Both the position numbers and the translations under genes were made by a program. A stretch of DNA of 64,000 nucleotides from CALODL01 sp942492115. GTDB lineage: Bacteria > Planctomycetota > Phycisphaerae > UBA1845 > CAIVHJ01. The notes under the pieces were generated by a model that saw only the letters and a program-made list of their open reading frames with translations, had not been told where the DNA came from and did no database searches. Within the stretch, counting starts at the first letter, position 1. Each line of letters opens with the position of its first letter. Shown here piece after piece: positions 53,892-63,544 of the stretch. The stretch covers positions 62,001 through 126,000 of the forward strand of contig CALODL010000007.1 in the NCBI GenBank assembly GCA_942492115.1. The letters run 5' to 3'.

Positions 53892-55121
53892 TCAGCGTGG
53901 CGCGACCCGTCGATTGCAGGCGAACATGATCCCCAACACGACGGTCGTCGCCGCTTTCGTCGCCAGCACGACGTGAGCCACCTGTAACAAATCATCATGC
54001 CACGCAGCCACGCCGATGATCTGAGCGCCCAGTCCGGCTCCGCAGACCCACAAGTACCTGAAATCGTTCATTGAAGCGAAGGCCTGGCCGATCAACGAAG
54101 TCAATGCGCCAACGAGGAAACTGATGACCAGCGGCATGATAATGACTGCAGTGTGGGCGTACGCTTGTCCGTACAGCAGGTCGACGATTGGAGCGGTCCA
54201 GATATACAGCACGGTCACTGGGCCGGCGGCAACGAGTACGAAGTAAGTACAAATGCGCAGGAACGTACCGATGATGGACTGTTTCTGCTCGTACATGGCC
54301 GTAAGCAGAGGCAGAACAAGGGTCGTAAACGGCATGGCAAAGACCCCGGTACCACGTCCGAGGGTAACCGCAGCGCCGTAGATTCCAGCCTCTGTTTCTC
54401 CAAAACAACTTTTGACCTGCAACATGTCTACATTTTGTGTGGCTGCAGCGCAAAAAGCCGAAATGAACATCGGAACAGCAAAGCGCTTGATCGCGCTCCC
54501 GTCGACCGGCTCGCGATCGTGCTGGCCCAAGTCGCGCAACTGCACGAGGGACACACCTAACGATACGATCACGGCGATGAGGTAGGCGCTGGCTGCCGCC
54601 ACAGCGCTGCCGAACATAACGACCAGCACGACTCCGCCAGTCAGTCGGGCGAGCGCCTCGAGCACCGCGTTGGCACTGTATCCGTTGTAACGCTGCATGC
54701 CGCGCAACAAACCGCGCCCCACGTTGAGCAGAAAGGTCAGGTATATGGTCACGAACACGACGGCGGTGATGAGCCAGGAATGGAAGTGCAGAGCCTGTGT
54801 CAGTGGGCTGATCGCCAGGGTCCCGATGGCCAGACCGACCAGCCCGGCCAGACCCACGCGGCGCAGTACTTCGACAGCCAGTGTCCGGATTCGTCCATAT
54901 TCCTGACGTACTGCGTATATGCTGGCGAATCGCGCCACCGTGCTGTTGATGGGGCCCATGGTAATGGTAAACAGGGACAGCAAGGCCACTGCAGACGTAA
55001 AGTCCGCATAGCTGGCCGGTCCGAGGACGCGCCCGGCGTAGACGGTATACACCAGCGCAAAGAGTGCGGCCACTCCCGAGCCAGCCGTCAATACGATAGT
55101 GTGTCGTGTTTCACTGCGCAT
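53892..55121 (-). CDS. Second polysaccharide flippase-like membrane protein
   Basis: The 409-aa protein has about 12 membrane segments and the N-terminal pattern of oligosaccharide flippases (VLTAGSGVAALFALVYTVYAGRVLGPASYADF). It is the last gene of the second operon; the ATG lies inside the 3' end of the GT2 gene (11-bp overlap). Together with the flippase at 39628, the locus has two flippases, so either two polymers or two repeat-unit forms may be exported. The frame is open further upstream, but that part overlaps the GT2 in a different frame and was rejected. Confidence 0.88.
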   Translation of the reverse strand: MRSETRHTIVLTAGSGVAALFALVYTVYAGRVLGPASYADFTSAVALLSLFTITMGPINSTVARFASIYAVRQEYGRIRTLAVEVLRRVGLAGLVGLAIGTLAISPLTQALHFHSWLITAVVFVTIYLTFLLNVGRGLLRGMQRYNGYSANAVLEALARLTGGVVLVVMFGSAVAAASAYLIAVIVSLGVSLVQLRDLGQHDREPVDGSAIKRFAVPMFISAFCAAATQNVDMLQVKSCFGETEAGIYGAAVTLGRGTGVFAMPFTTLVLPLLTAMYEQKQSIIGTFLRICTYFVLVAAGPVTVLYIWTAPIVDLLYGQAYAHTAVIIMPLVISFLVGALTSLIGQAFASMNDFRYLWVCGAGLGAQIIGVAAWHDDLLQVAHVVLATKAATTVVLGIMFACNRRVAPR

Positions 55122-55959
55122 GAACGGGCCTGGCCGGGGTCGGTAGCTGGGCCTGGTATTGTGTTCGCATGAACAACCGTAGCACCACGGCCTGCGGGAG
55201 CAACAGGAGACAACGTTCGGCCCACAGGCGCAGCCGCGCGGCCAGGTCCATGTCATCCCGCCAGTGGGTTTGCTTGATATCGATGGTGGACTTGAGCACC
55301 TCGCGCAGTTTGGAACTCTTGATGCTCTCAGCGTGAATGCGATACTGCAGCAGGACGTCCGGCAGATTTGCCAGGCGCACACCGTGAAGCGCCAACCGGC
55401 ACCACAGATCGTAGTCGGAGTTGATCGAGTACTTGTCGTAACAGTACCCACCCACGCCCTCGAGAACCTGTTTGCGGCACATCACGCTTGGCTGGGCGAT
55501 GGGATTGAAGCGTTTCATCACCCGCCGGATGTGCTCCGGCGCGGTCGGATATTCACGGTACCCCAGGTGCGCTCCATCATGATCGATGATCTCCAGCTGG
55601 CTCCCAATCACTCCAACGTCGACGTGGTGCTCGAGGTAGTCCAGTTGGTGCTCGAGGCGCTGGGGCAAAGCGATGTCGTCGCCGTCGAGCAGGGCCACGT
55701 ACTCAGCCCGGGCCAGCGCCACCGTGCGGTTGCGCTGGGCTATCTGTCCAGTGCGCTGAGTGTTGCAGTGGTGTACGATACGCGGATCCTCGAACCCAGC
55801 CAGCATATCGGCCGCCCGGCGCTGCGCCGGATCCTCGACGATGACCAGCTCAAGGTCCTGCATCGTCTGGTCGAGGACACTGCGCACGGCTTGCGGGAAG
55901 AACTGCGGGTGCGGGTTCAGGATGGGCATCAGGACGGACACGCGCGGAGTCGAGGCCAT
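55111..55959 (-). CDS. GT2 glycosyltransferase
   Basis: The 282-aa enzyme has RVSVLMPILNPHPQFF, LELVIVEDPAQRRAAD, NRTVALARAEYVALLDGDDIALPQR (DxD site DGDD) and NSDYDLWCRLALHG, a complete GT-A family 2 signature. The ATG begins one base after the stop of the upstream membrane protein, with GAGGG 8 nt before it. The C-terminal third has a short amphipathic basic region. Sugar specificity is unknown. Confidence 0.9.
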   Translation of the reverse strand: MASTPRVSVLMPILNPHPQFFPQAVRSVLDQTMQDLELVIVEDPAQRRAADMLAGFEDPRIVHHCNTQRTGQIAQRNRTVALARAEYVALLDGDDIALPQRLEHQLDYLEHHVDVGVIGSQLEIIDHDGAHLGYREYPTAPEHIRRVMKRFNPIAQPSVMCRKQVLEGVGGYCYDKYSINSDYDLWCRLALHGVRLANLPDVLLQYRIHAESIKSSKLREVLKSTIDIKQTHWRDDMDLAARLRLWAERCLLLLPQAVVLRLFMRTQYQAQLPTPARPVHAQ

Positions 55960-55960
55960 T

Positions 55961-57739
55961 TCAGTTGCCCTCATCCGGCTTGGCCGCCGTTTCCGGAGGC
56001 GCTGTACAGTCTTCGACCCAGGCCACACACTTATAAGCGTTCGTGTCGGGGTCACGTTTGACGACGTACGCCTCGCGCCCCGGGAACAGCGCCAACGTCG
56101 AGCAATCAGCCCCGTTGGGTAACCGTTCCGCAAAGATCACGTCGTCATCCAACTCGGGTGAGTTCTGCCCAATGATCGACATATGATCGGGAATCATCCC
56201 CTCGAGCAAGACAATCGCATGAGACAACTCGGCAGACTCGATCGTGCGAACGATGGCCGCGTTGTTGGCCACGCGCCGTGCAAAGTATGTACAGCGAAAT
56301 GGCCACACGCCGACGGTGGCCAGGCTGAAGCCGGCAACCACCAGCCCTGCTGCCGAAGCCGCCCCGACGCGTTGGCCCCACCGGAGCAATCCGGCGGCGC
56401 CGAGCAACATGACCAGCGGCACGATATCCAGGTAGTAGTGTTCCTGACGACCAAAATAGAAGAAATAGAACACGGGAAATGCCAGCGCGCACACGCCCAG
56501 CACGATCTCCCATCGAGTCTTCCCGCGCATGAACGACCACATCAACAGTGGCAAGAAACTCAGAGGCCAACCCAGCAGACACATGTTGACGCGGGCCAGC
56601 GTGATCGCCGTATTGGCCACGCCGCGCAACGGATTGCCGACGCCCAGGCCCGAACTGTAGCCGCTTGTAAAACCGGCCGGACGCGGGGCCAGGCGCAGCA
56701 TTAATGGTGCGCCGCTGGTCCATGACGCGTTCAGCATCAAGGCAGCGGCCCCGACGACCACGCCACCACCGAGCAGAAGTACGATGGTTGCGCGCCGACG
56801 CAGCGGGCTGTCACCCTGAAGAAGCAGACACAGCATCAGTGGCGTACCCATGAGCATCGCCGATTGGGCGCGAACGAACACCAGCAGCGCCATCGTGAGC
56901 GCAGCCATCACGCCCCAGGCCATACCTCCACCGCGGGCACAGCGCAGTGCGCAGCACAACAAAACCAGCTCGCAGAAAATCGTACTCGATTGTGGAAGCA
57001 ATGTTGCGTGGTAGAACAAGAAGTAAGGTGAAGAGGCCAGGAACAACGCGGCCAACAATCCGACGCCTGCACCCAGCAACATACGACCAATGATGAACAC
57101 GAGCAGGACGCTGAGCCCGGCCAATACCGCGGGGACCAACCACATGTCACCCACCCAGATTCCCGGCACCAGAAACAGGGCGTGGCCAGGAAAACCCATA
57201 CCGTAGCGACGTGGACCGTTGCCGGTCATGATCGCGCGATTGTCGAACTCGATGTGGTCTGCTGCCGTCTCGGTGTACAATCGGCCGCTGGCAAACAGCT
57301 TGGCCTGAAACACGTAGCTGTACTCGTCACCAAGCATCACGGGTTGACGCTCGAGGACGTACTCCCCCAGCAACCATGTACCCGAGCCGGCCGCCGCCGC
57401 CAGTAGCACAACCCACGGCCACGGGCGCGCACTGATTGATTGCAGCGCGCGTTCCAGCCGGATGGGATTGAACAGCCCGGCCACACCCCAGGTCAAAAAG
57501 CCGAGCGCTGGCAGCAGGTACACCGCCATGCGTGTGTACGAGTTGGCGAAGAAACTGAACGTAACTTGGGAAAACTCATGTTGAACGCGGTCGACCAGGG
57601 CATTGACCCCGCCGAAATTCAGGGGAAGATCTGGAGCAAACAGATAGCCACCCACCAGCGCAAGTCCCACACACACGGCCATCCAGCGATAGACCATGAC
57701 GGGACGGATGGCATTCTCATGCAATGACCCGTCGACCAT
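55961..57739 (-). CDS. GT39-like membrane glycosyltransferase (ArnT/PMT type)
   Basis: The 592-aa protein has about 11-12 membrane segments. In the first large periplasmic loop it has DEYSYVFQAKLFASGRLY (about 136-153), the D/E-containing site expected of ArnT/PMT enzymes that use polyprenyl-phosphate sugars. A soluble C-terminal domain of about 90 residues follows the last helix. The ATG at 57739 has GGAGG exactly 6 nt upstream; an ATG two codons earlier overlaps that site. It overlaps the 3' end of the GT4 gene by 23 bp. It may modify the polymer or another periplasmic acceptor. Confidence 0.83.
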   Translation of the reverse strand: MVDGSLHENAIRPVMVYRWMAVCVGLALVGGYLFAPDLPLNFGGVNALVDRVQHEFSQVTFSFFANSYTRMAVYLLPALGFLTWGVAGLFNPIRLERALQSISARPWPWVVLLAAAAGSGTWLLGEYVLERQPVMLGDEYSYVFQAKLFASGRLYTETAADHIEFDNRAIMTGNGPRRYGMGFPGHALFLVPGIWVGDMWLVPAVLAGLSVLLVFIIGRMLLGAGVGLLAALFLASSPYFLFYHATLLPQSSTIFCELVLLCCALRCARGGGMAWGVMAALTMALLVFVRAQSAMLMGTPLMLCLLLQGDSPLRRRATIVLLLGGGVVVGAAALMLNASWTSGAPLMLRLAPRPAGFTSGYSSGLGVGNPLRGVANTAITLARVNMCLLGWPLSFLPLLMWSFMRGKTRWEIVLGVCALAFPVFYFFYFGRQEHYYLDIVPLVMLLGAAGLLRWGQRVGAASAAGLVVAGFSLATVGVWPFRCTYFARRVANNAAIVRTIESAELSHAIVLLEGMIPDHMSIIGQNSPELDDDVIFAERLPNGADCSTLALFPGREAYVVKRDPDTNAYKCVAWVEDCTAPPETAAKPDEGN

Positions 57740-59006
57740 CGCCATCCTCCATGGGCTGTGCTTGTGCGGCTACGCACTTCATTGATCCGAATAACTCATC
57801 CCATCTCGACGCCACCGCGGCAATGTCGACGCTCTCGATTGCGCTCGCACGTGCTGCCACGGCCATTTGTTCCAGCCGCGTGGAATCATCGAGAAGAGAG
57901 GTAATTGCTGCTGCGGTTTCCTCGACCTCCAATGGATTGATGAACAGACCGGTGTGCTGATCTTCGACCATCTCGCCCAGGTCTCCGACATCGGGCACGA
58001 CCGCAGGTAATCCCGCGGCCATCGCCTCGATCATGGCAATGGACAACCCTTCGCTCTCGGAGGTCATCATGAACAACCGAGCCCTTCGCAGATAATCAAT
58101 AACTTCATCGCGCCTGCCGGCCAATTCGACATGCTCGTGAATACGCATCTCGGCAATCAGTCTCTCGAGCGGCTCCAACTGCGGGCCGTCACCAACGATC
58201 ACGGCTTTGAACCCCGGGCGCTGCCGGACCATGAGCGCCACGATGCGCAACATGGCATCGTACCGCTTGACCGGCACGAGTCGGCCGACGGAGACGATGT
58301 CATATTCCTTGTCATCCTGGCCCGGAGCGTAGTGTTGACAATCGACACTCCCGGGAATGATCGCGCAGCGCCGAGCTATGCCACGCTCTTCGAGAAACTG
58401 ACGCCCACGCTGACCTCGTACCACAACCCAATCGAACATGCGAACGATTTCGAACAGCAACCGCTCGCGAATTTGGGACGGCCCGTCCAACTGTCGCAGC
58501 AAGATGTTCTCACTACCGTGGCCGCCTCCTTCGATCTGAACGGGGCCGCCGGTCATCTGATAGATGGTCGTACATCCGAAACATCGTCCAACAATGAGGC
58601 TGATCAGGGCGTTAGGCATGATGTGGTAGCCCATCGTAGCATGCGGCGCTGCCCGCCACGACGCCCACCACATGGTCAGAAGTCGTCCCATACTGCGACC
58701 GAATGGTCGAGCCCACCATGGTGGCGGCACGTAAGTGACCTTGGGGACGTCGAACAGCGGGCGATCACAAACGACGATGATCTCAGCAATCGTAGAACTG
58801 CTCGACAGAGGCAGGATATGCGAACGAAACCATCCGCCGTTGTAGAACGTCCCGGTAAGCATCAAGCGCACCCCGCCCGGGTCGGCTGCTGGTGGGCGTC
58901 GGCGCAGCAGCCAGCGCGCGCCGTCGGCCAGTCGCACGCCGACGATCACCGCAGCGAACATGGCGACGACGATGATGTGGGCGCCCATGGCGCGAAGTCT
59001 CGCCAT
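57717..59006 (-). CDS. Glycosyltransferase family 4 with N-terminal membrane anchor
   Basis: The 429-aa enzyme has one N-terminal hydrophobic segment (IIVVAMFAAVIVGVRLADG). The GT-B fold follows: YDIVSVGRLVPVKRYDAML marks the start of the donor domain and SESEGLSIAMIEAMAAGLPAVV is the E-x7-E signature. The ATG overlaps the stop of the preceding GT4 by one base (TGATG). It is probably a sugar-adding step at the inner face of the membrane. Confidence 0.9.
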   Translation of the reverse strand: MARLRAMGAHIIVVAMFAAVIVGVRLADGARWLLRRRPPAADPGGVRLMLTGTFYNGGWFRSHILPLSSSSTIAEIIVVCDRPLFDVPKVTYVPPPWWARPFGRSMGRLLTMWWASWRAAPHATMGYHIMPNALISLIVGRCFGCTTIYQMTGGPVQIEGGGHGSENILLRQLDGPSQIRERLLFEIVRMFDWVVVRGQRGRQFLEERGIARRCAIIPGSVDCQHYAPGQDDKEYDIVSVGRLVPVKRYDAMLRIVALMVRQRPGFKAVIVGDGPQLEPLERLIAEMRIHEHVELAGRRDEVIDYLRRARLFMMTSESEGLSIAMIEAMAAGLPAVVPDVGDLGEMVEDQHTGLFINPLEVEETAAAITSLLDDSTRLEQMAVAARASAIESVDIAAVASRWDELFGSMKCVAAQAQPMEDGDGRRVIA

Positions 59007-60298
59007 CACACGCTCTCCGGGCTGGTCTTCCGGCGGTGGACGGCGCGGTAGACGTCAGCAGTTTGTTTGACCATCGAGGTTAACGAGAAGCGGTCCACGA
59101 CCCATTCCCGTGCAGCAGCACCCATGTCCTGACGCAGCGCGTCATTGTCAAGCAGTGTTGCAACTTTGTCGATCATCGCCGTGTCATCATCCAAATCAAT
59201 GATATATCCAGCGCGGCCATCGGGCACGATGACAGCATTGTCTGCCACAGCGGTCGCAACCACGGGGCGACCACACGCCATGGCCTCCAACAATACGTTT
59301 GGCGTACCCTCGTGTCGAGATGTCAGAACCACGACATCGCAGGCGTTGTAGAATGGAACCATGTCGTCCTGGCGGCCGAGCATCAGCACGACCCCTTCAA
59401 GCCCGAGCCCCTTGAGCTCTTCTGCAATGCGTGTGTGATAGGCAACCGATGCGCTGTGGCCGCGGGCTCCGGACCCCAGGGCCCCCGCCGTGTCGTTCTG
59501 GACCATCAGCGGCTGCCCGGCACACACGAACCGCGCATTCGGAAAGCGCGCGTGCAGTGCCGCGGCAACCCGCAAGAACATCATGTGATTCTTCTGCTGC
59601 TTGAAGCTCGCTGCCATGCCGATCACCGGCCCGGGCCCGTCCAGCCCCATGGCCTGACGGCAGGCCGACACATGCCCAGGTTGGAAGCGTTCGATATCGA
59701 CCCCATTGTGGATGACGTGAATGCGGGAATCGTCGAGCCCCTGGGTCTTGATATTGAAGCGCTTGCCCGCATTCGAATTAGCGATCATGACGTCGAAACG
59801 CGAGCGAGTCATCCGGAGACAGGCTGCATGCAACCATGGTCTGACGTAATCGCTGTTGCGTTCGGAGGCAATGACGACCGGCACGCCGGCGCGGCGGGCG
59901 GCCAGCCGTGCAACCATTTCCGCGTCGAAGAGGAACGCATGGGCGATGTCGATTTCGAGGTCACGCATTTTTGCGGCGACCCGGCCAACGACCCCGAGGT
60001 CGAACCGCCAGCTCTTGGGCATGACGTGCAGGCAACCGGGATCGACCAGATCTTCGGCCAGAGGCACCTTGGGTGACAGCGCGCAGATATGTGCCCGGCA
60101 GTGCTGGTGGATCAATCCGTTGGCCAGGTGCACGACCTGACGCTCGGCGCCCCCGCGCTCGAGGCTGCTGACCAGCAGCATGACATCGAGGCGCTCGGTT
60201 GTGGGGGTCACCCTGTCACCTGCAGGACCAGCGCTCGAGATGGGATCAGATACGTCCAATGATGTGAAACTGCCCACAGGTTCTGGTCTCAGCGGCAC
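59006..60298 (-). CDS. Glycosyltransferase family 4
   Basis: The enzyme is up to 430 aa. The GT-B motifs are LLVSSLERGGAERQVVHLANGL, VIHNGVDIERFQPG, GPVIGMAASFKQQKNH and SRHEGTPNVLLEAMACGRPVV (E-x7-E). The GTG at 60298 overlaps the epimerase stop by 10 bp but lacks a good ribosome binding site. Starts at GTG 60211 or at the Met of MLLVSSLERGG would remove a low-complexity N-terminal stretch and are plausible. It follows the epimerase in the same operon. Confidence 0.88.
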   Translation of the reverse strand: MPLRPEPVGSFTSLDVSDPISSAGPAGDRVTPTTERLDVMLLVSSLERGGAERQVVHLANGLIHQHCRAHICALSPKVPLAEDLVDPGCLHVMPKSWRFDLGVVGRVAAKMRDLEIDIAHAFLFDAEMVARLAARRAGVPVVIASERNSDYVRPWLHAACLRMTRSRFDVMIANSNAGKRFNIKTQGLDDSRIHVIHNGVDIERFQPGHVSACRQAMGLDGPGPVIGMAASFKQQKNHMMFLRVAAALHARFPNARFVCAGQPLMVQNDTAGALGSGARGHSASVAYHTRIAEELKGLGLEGVVLMLGRQDDMVPFYNACDVVVLTSRHEGTPNVLLEAMACGRPVVATAVADNAVIVPDGRAGYIIDLDDDTAMIDKVATLLDNDALRQDMGAAAREWVVDRFSLTSMVKQTADVYRAVHRRKTSPESV

Positions 60299-61266
60299 GT
60301 CGTCAGTGAATTCGGGCCGTGCTCAGGCTGCGAGCGCAACCAGTTCACGAAGTGCTCGAGCCCAACCGGCAGGGACGTATTCGGCTCATATCCCAGCTCC
60401 TGACGCGCCAGGGATACGTCGGCAAACGTCATGCGCACGTCCCCTGGGGGAACCGGACGGCACTCGATTGCTGCCTTGACACCCAGCGCGCGCTCCAGGG
60501 CCTCGATCAGCTGCTTGACACTGATCGGGCAGGCCTCGCCCAAATTGTAAATTCGATAATCGCCGCAGCGATCGATCGACCGTACGACGCCGTCCACGAT
60601 GTCGTCGATGTATGTCAAATCACGTTTCATGCTGCCGTCGCCATACATGGGAACGGGCGCGCCGGACAACATGAGCCGGGAGAACTTGTGTACAGCCAGA
60701 TCCGGACGCTGCCTGGGGCCATAAACCGTGAAGAACCGCAGGCAAGTCATCGGCAATTGCCACAAGTGATGGTAGGTGTAGCACAGTAATTCACCAGCAC
60801 GCTTCGTTGCCGCATAAGGCGACACCGGGCAATTGACCGCATCCGTCTCGCAGAAAGGAACCTTGTCGTTATTACCATAAACGCTGGAACTACTGGCAAA
60901 GACGAACCGCGGACGACCCGCCGCCCGACAAGCATCGAGCAGTGCCATGGTGCCGCGGACGTTGACATCCTGATAGCCCAGAGGATCGTCGATCGACGGG
61001 CGTACACCGGCCCGGGCGGCGAGGTGAACGACCGCATCGATGCCAGACAGCGCCGTCGTCATGGCGGCAGTGTCACGAATGTCTGCTTCAACAAGCGTGA
61101 ATCGCTGCGATCGATGTAGTTCAACGAGGTTACTGCGTTTGATGGCTGCGTCGTAGAAGGGATCGAAGTTGTCGATGCCTATGACCTCATCGCCACGGTG
61201 CAGCAGCACCTCTGCCAGATGTGAACCAATAAATCCGGCGGCGCCGGTCACGGCAATGCGGGCCAC
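60289..61266 (-). CDS. NAD-dependent epimerase/dehydratase, UDP-glucuronate 4-epimerase-like
   Basis: The 325-aa extended short-chain dehydrogenase has the NAD motif TGAAGFIG (7-14) and the catalytic set Ser126-128 in ASSSSVYG, with Tyr151 and Lys155 in SPYAATK. RSNLVEL and RFFTVYGPRQRPDLAV resemble UDP-glucuronate 4-epimerases, which make UDP-galacturonate. Its position 6 nt after UDP-glucose dehydrogenase supports a pathway from UDP-glucose to UDP-glucuronate to UDP-galacturonate. The start is GTG. A UDP-glucose or other uronate epimerase remains possible. Confidence 0.88.
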   Translation of the reverse strand: MARIAVTGAAGFIGSHLAEVLLHRGDEVIGIDNFDPFYDAAIKRSNLVELHRSQRFTLVEADIRDTAAMTTALSGIDAVVHLAARAGVRPSIDDPLGYQDVNVRGTMALLDACRAAGRPRFVFASSSSVYGNNDKVPFCETDAVNCPVSPYAATKRAGELLCYTYHHLWQLPMTCLRFFTVYGPRQRPDLAVHKFSRLMLSGAPVPMYGDGSMKRDLTYIDDIVDGVVRSIDRCGDYRIYNLGEACPISVKQLIEALERALGVKAAIECRPVPPGDVRMTFADVSLARQELGYEPNTSLPVGLEHFVNWLRSQPEHGPNSLTTCR

Positions 61267-61272
61267 GTTGCT

Positions 61273-62595
61273 CTACCCCACTCCCGGCCGCGCCACGGGG
61301 CGGCCAATCGACACATAGGTGAATCCCAGATCGGCCAGCGCCTGGCCGTCGTAGAGATTGCGCCCATCGAAAATCAGCTTCTGACGCAACTGGGTCCCGA
61401 TGGCGTCGAAGTCAGGTGTGCGGAATTCGGGCCAGTCAGTGAAGACCACCAGCGCATCGGCGCCGACGAGTGCAGCGTAGCCATCGTCGAATGTTCGCAG
61501 GTCACCGCCGAGCTCGTCAGTCGCGGTCCCGTTGGCCTCGGGGTCGTGGGCCTGCACGGTGAAACCGGCTTCGCGGAAGCGGCGAATGGCCGCAATCGCG
61601 GGCGCTTCACGGACGTCATCGGTGCGCGCCTTGAACGCCAACCCCCACACCGCCAGGGTGGTCGTGGGGGACTGATCGCCAAACCATTGCACGACGCGAT
61701 CTGCAAAGCGTTGACGCTGATCCTGATTGACCCGATGAACAGCGGTGGCGATCTGTAGTTCAAAACCCACCGCAGTCCCCATGGACATGAATGCGGTCAC
61801 ATCTTTGGGAAAACACGAACCGCCATAGCCTACGCCGGGAAAGAGGAACGCGGATCCGATGCGCGAATCACTGCCGATCCCGCGCCTGACCTCCTCGACA
61901 CTGGCCCCATAATGATCACAAAGCGTGGCTACTTCATTCATGAACGAAATACGCGTCGCCAGCATTGCGTTGGCGGCGTACTTGGTCATCTCGGCGCTAG
62001 CGGCGGACATTGTCAGGATGCGCTCACCCTTACGCATGAACGGCGCATAGAGTTTCTTGACGGTGTTGATGGCATCTGGATTGTTGCATCCCAGAACCAC
62101 ACGATCCGGACTGACGAAATCCTGAATCGCCGCCCCTTCCTTGAGGAACTCGGGGTTGCTGACGTAATCGAACGGCTGCCTGGTCTTGCTGGCGACGGCT
62201 TCACTCACGCGCTGGTGGGTACCGACGGGCACGGTGCTTTTCATGACGATGATGCGATGACTCTCCATCGCCGATCCGATTTCCGACGCAACGGAGAGGA
62301 TGGCCGACAAATCAGCCGAACCATCGGCGGCAGGAGGAGTGCCTACTGCGATGAAAATGACATCGTTATCGCGGACCGCGGTTGCGAGATCGGTGGTGAA
62401 CTCGAGACGCCCGGCCTTGCCATTGCGCAGAATCATCTCGCTCAAACCCGGTTCATAAATCGGGATCTCACCGCGCTTGAGTCCCTCGATTTTGGCCGCA
62501 TTGCAATCAACGCTGGTCACGTGGTTACCGGCATCGGCAAAGCACGCCCCGGCAACCAGTCCAACATATCCACTTCCTACGACAGCTACTTTCAT
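61273..62595 (-). CDS. ugd: UDP-glucose 6-dehydrogenase
   Basis: The 440-aa enzyme oxidises UDP-glucose to UDP-glucuronate with NAD. It has the N-terminal GSGYVGLVAG (7-16) dinucleotide motif, the TVPVGT and EFLKEG segments, the catalytic Cys261 in GYGGSCFPKD, and the C-terminal UDP-binding domain (VWGLAFKARTDDVREAPA). Length and motif spacing match the family. It lies between the WecG-type gene (24-nt gap) and the epimerase (6-nt gap) and supplies the uronic acid precursor for the exopolysaccharide. Confidence 0.96.
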   Translation of the reverse strand: MKVAVVGSGYVGLVAGACFADAGNHVTSVDCNAAKIEGLKRGEIPIYEPGLSEMILRNGKAGRLEFTTDLATAVRDNDVIFIAVGTPPAADGSADLSAILSVASEIGSAMESHRIIVMKSTVPVGTHQRVSEAVASKTRQPFDYVSNPEFLKEGAAIQDFVSPDRVVLGCNNPDAINTVKKLYAPFMRKGERILTMSAASAEMTKYAANAMLATRISFMNEVATLCDHYGASVEEVRRGIGSDSRIGSAFLFPGVGYGGSCFPKDVTAFMSMGTAVGFELQIATAVHRVNQDQRQRFADRVVQWFGDQSPTTTLAVWGLAFKARTDDVREAPAIAAIRRFREAGFTVQAHDPEANGTATDELGGDLRTFDDGYAALVGADALVVFTDWPEFRTPDFDAIGTQLRQKLIFDGRNLYDGQALADLGFTYVSIGRPVARPGVG

Positions 62596-62619
62596 TCATC
62601 TCTGCTTTCAGTATCCGCA

Positions 62620-63390
62620 CTACGTCCCGGTCTTGTTGCGCCCGGTCATCTCAGACAGCACCATCCCACAAAACAGCGTGTTGGTCACCAGATAGCGCCG
62701 CCACAACCGCCGAGGCTCCTGGAGCAGCCGGTACAACCATTCCATGCCAAGCCGCTGCCACACTACGGGAGCCCGCACGGCTTTCCCGGCCATGACATCA
62801 AATGCTCCACCGACGCCATGGCACACCGGCACGTTCAGGTGTGTGCGCCACTTGGCCAGAAACAATTCCTTCTTGGGTGAACTCATCGCGGCGAGCAGGA
62901 TGTCTGGTCGTGCATCGGCGATTGCATCCGCTACCGCGCGCTCTTCCGAACTGTCGAAGTACCCATTGCGTTGGCCGCACACAACGACACCGGGGTACTC
63001 CTCGTTGATCCGCCGCACGGTCTCATCGAGGACGTCCTGGGTTGCCCCCAGGCAGTAGATCCGATAGCCGCGTTGTGCTCCGCGGGCAAGCATGGCGGTC
63101 ATCAAATCGATGCCCGTGACACGTTCAGGAAGGCTCCTGCGCAGCAAACGAGATGCCCACACCACGCTCATGCCATCCGCAAGCGTCAGGTCCGCCTGAC
63201 GCACGGCACTATCGAGCGCAGCGTCTCGCCGCATGTTCACCAGCTTGGCCGCATTGACCACGCCAATGAGCAACTGCTTGCGGTCCGCGATCGCCTGATC
63301 GATGATATCGAGCACTTCGCCCTGATTCAGCGCATGCACCGACACCCCCAGCAGCGATTGACACGGCCATGTCCGCGGCGCTTCAGCCAT
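62620..63390 (-). CDS. WecG/TagA/CpsF-family glycosyltransferase
   Basis: The 256-aa enzyme of GT26 has VVNAAKLVNMRRDAALDSAV, LTLADGMSVVWASRLL, VTGIDLMTAML, CLGATQDVLDETV, GQRNGYFDSSEE and the C-terminal MSSPKKELFLAKW. Family members add N-acetylmannosaminuronate or another sugar to undecaprenyl-linked intermediates. The ATG at 63390 has GAGGG 6 nt upstream; an ATG two codons earlier overlaps that site, so 63390 was preferred. It is the first gene of the second operon. The exact donor sugar is unknown. Confidence 0.9.
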   Translation of the reverse strand: MAEAPRTWPCQSLLGVSVHALNQGEVLDIIDQAIADRKQLLIGVVNAAKLVNMRRDAALDSAVRQADLTLADGMSVVWASRLLRRSLPERVTGIDLMTAMLARGAQRGYRIYCLGATQDVLDETVRRINEEYPGVVVCGQRNGYFDSSEERAVADAIADARPDILLAAMSSPKKELFLAKWRTHLNVPVCHGVGGAFDVMAGKAVRAPVVWQRLGMEWLYRLLQEPRRLWRRYLVTNTLFCGMVLSEMTGRNKTGT

Positions 63391-63544
63391 TCTCATCCCT
63401 CGAAATGTGTACGTCGATCCCGATCGCCAGGATCGCCTCAACCGCGTGATCCGACCCCAACCCGCGGTTCGATTCCTTCAGCAGAGCCTACAATCGCAGG
63501 GCCGAAAACAAAAGCTGACCCGGCTGGAAATGGTGTCAAAATGG

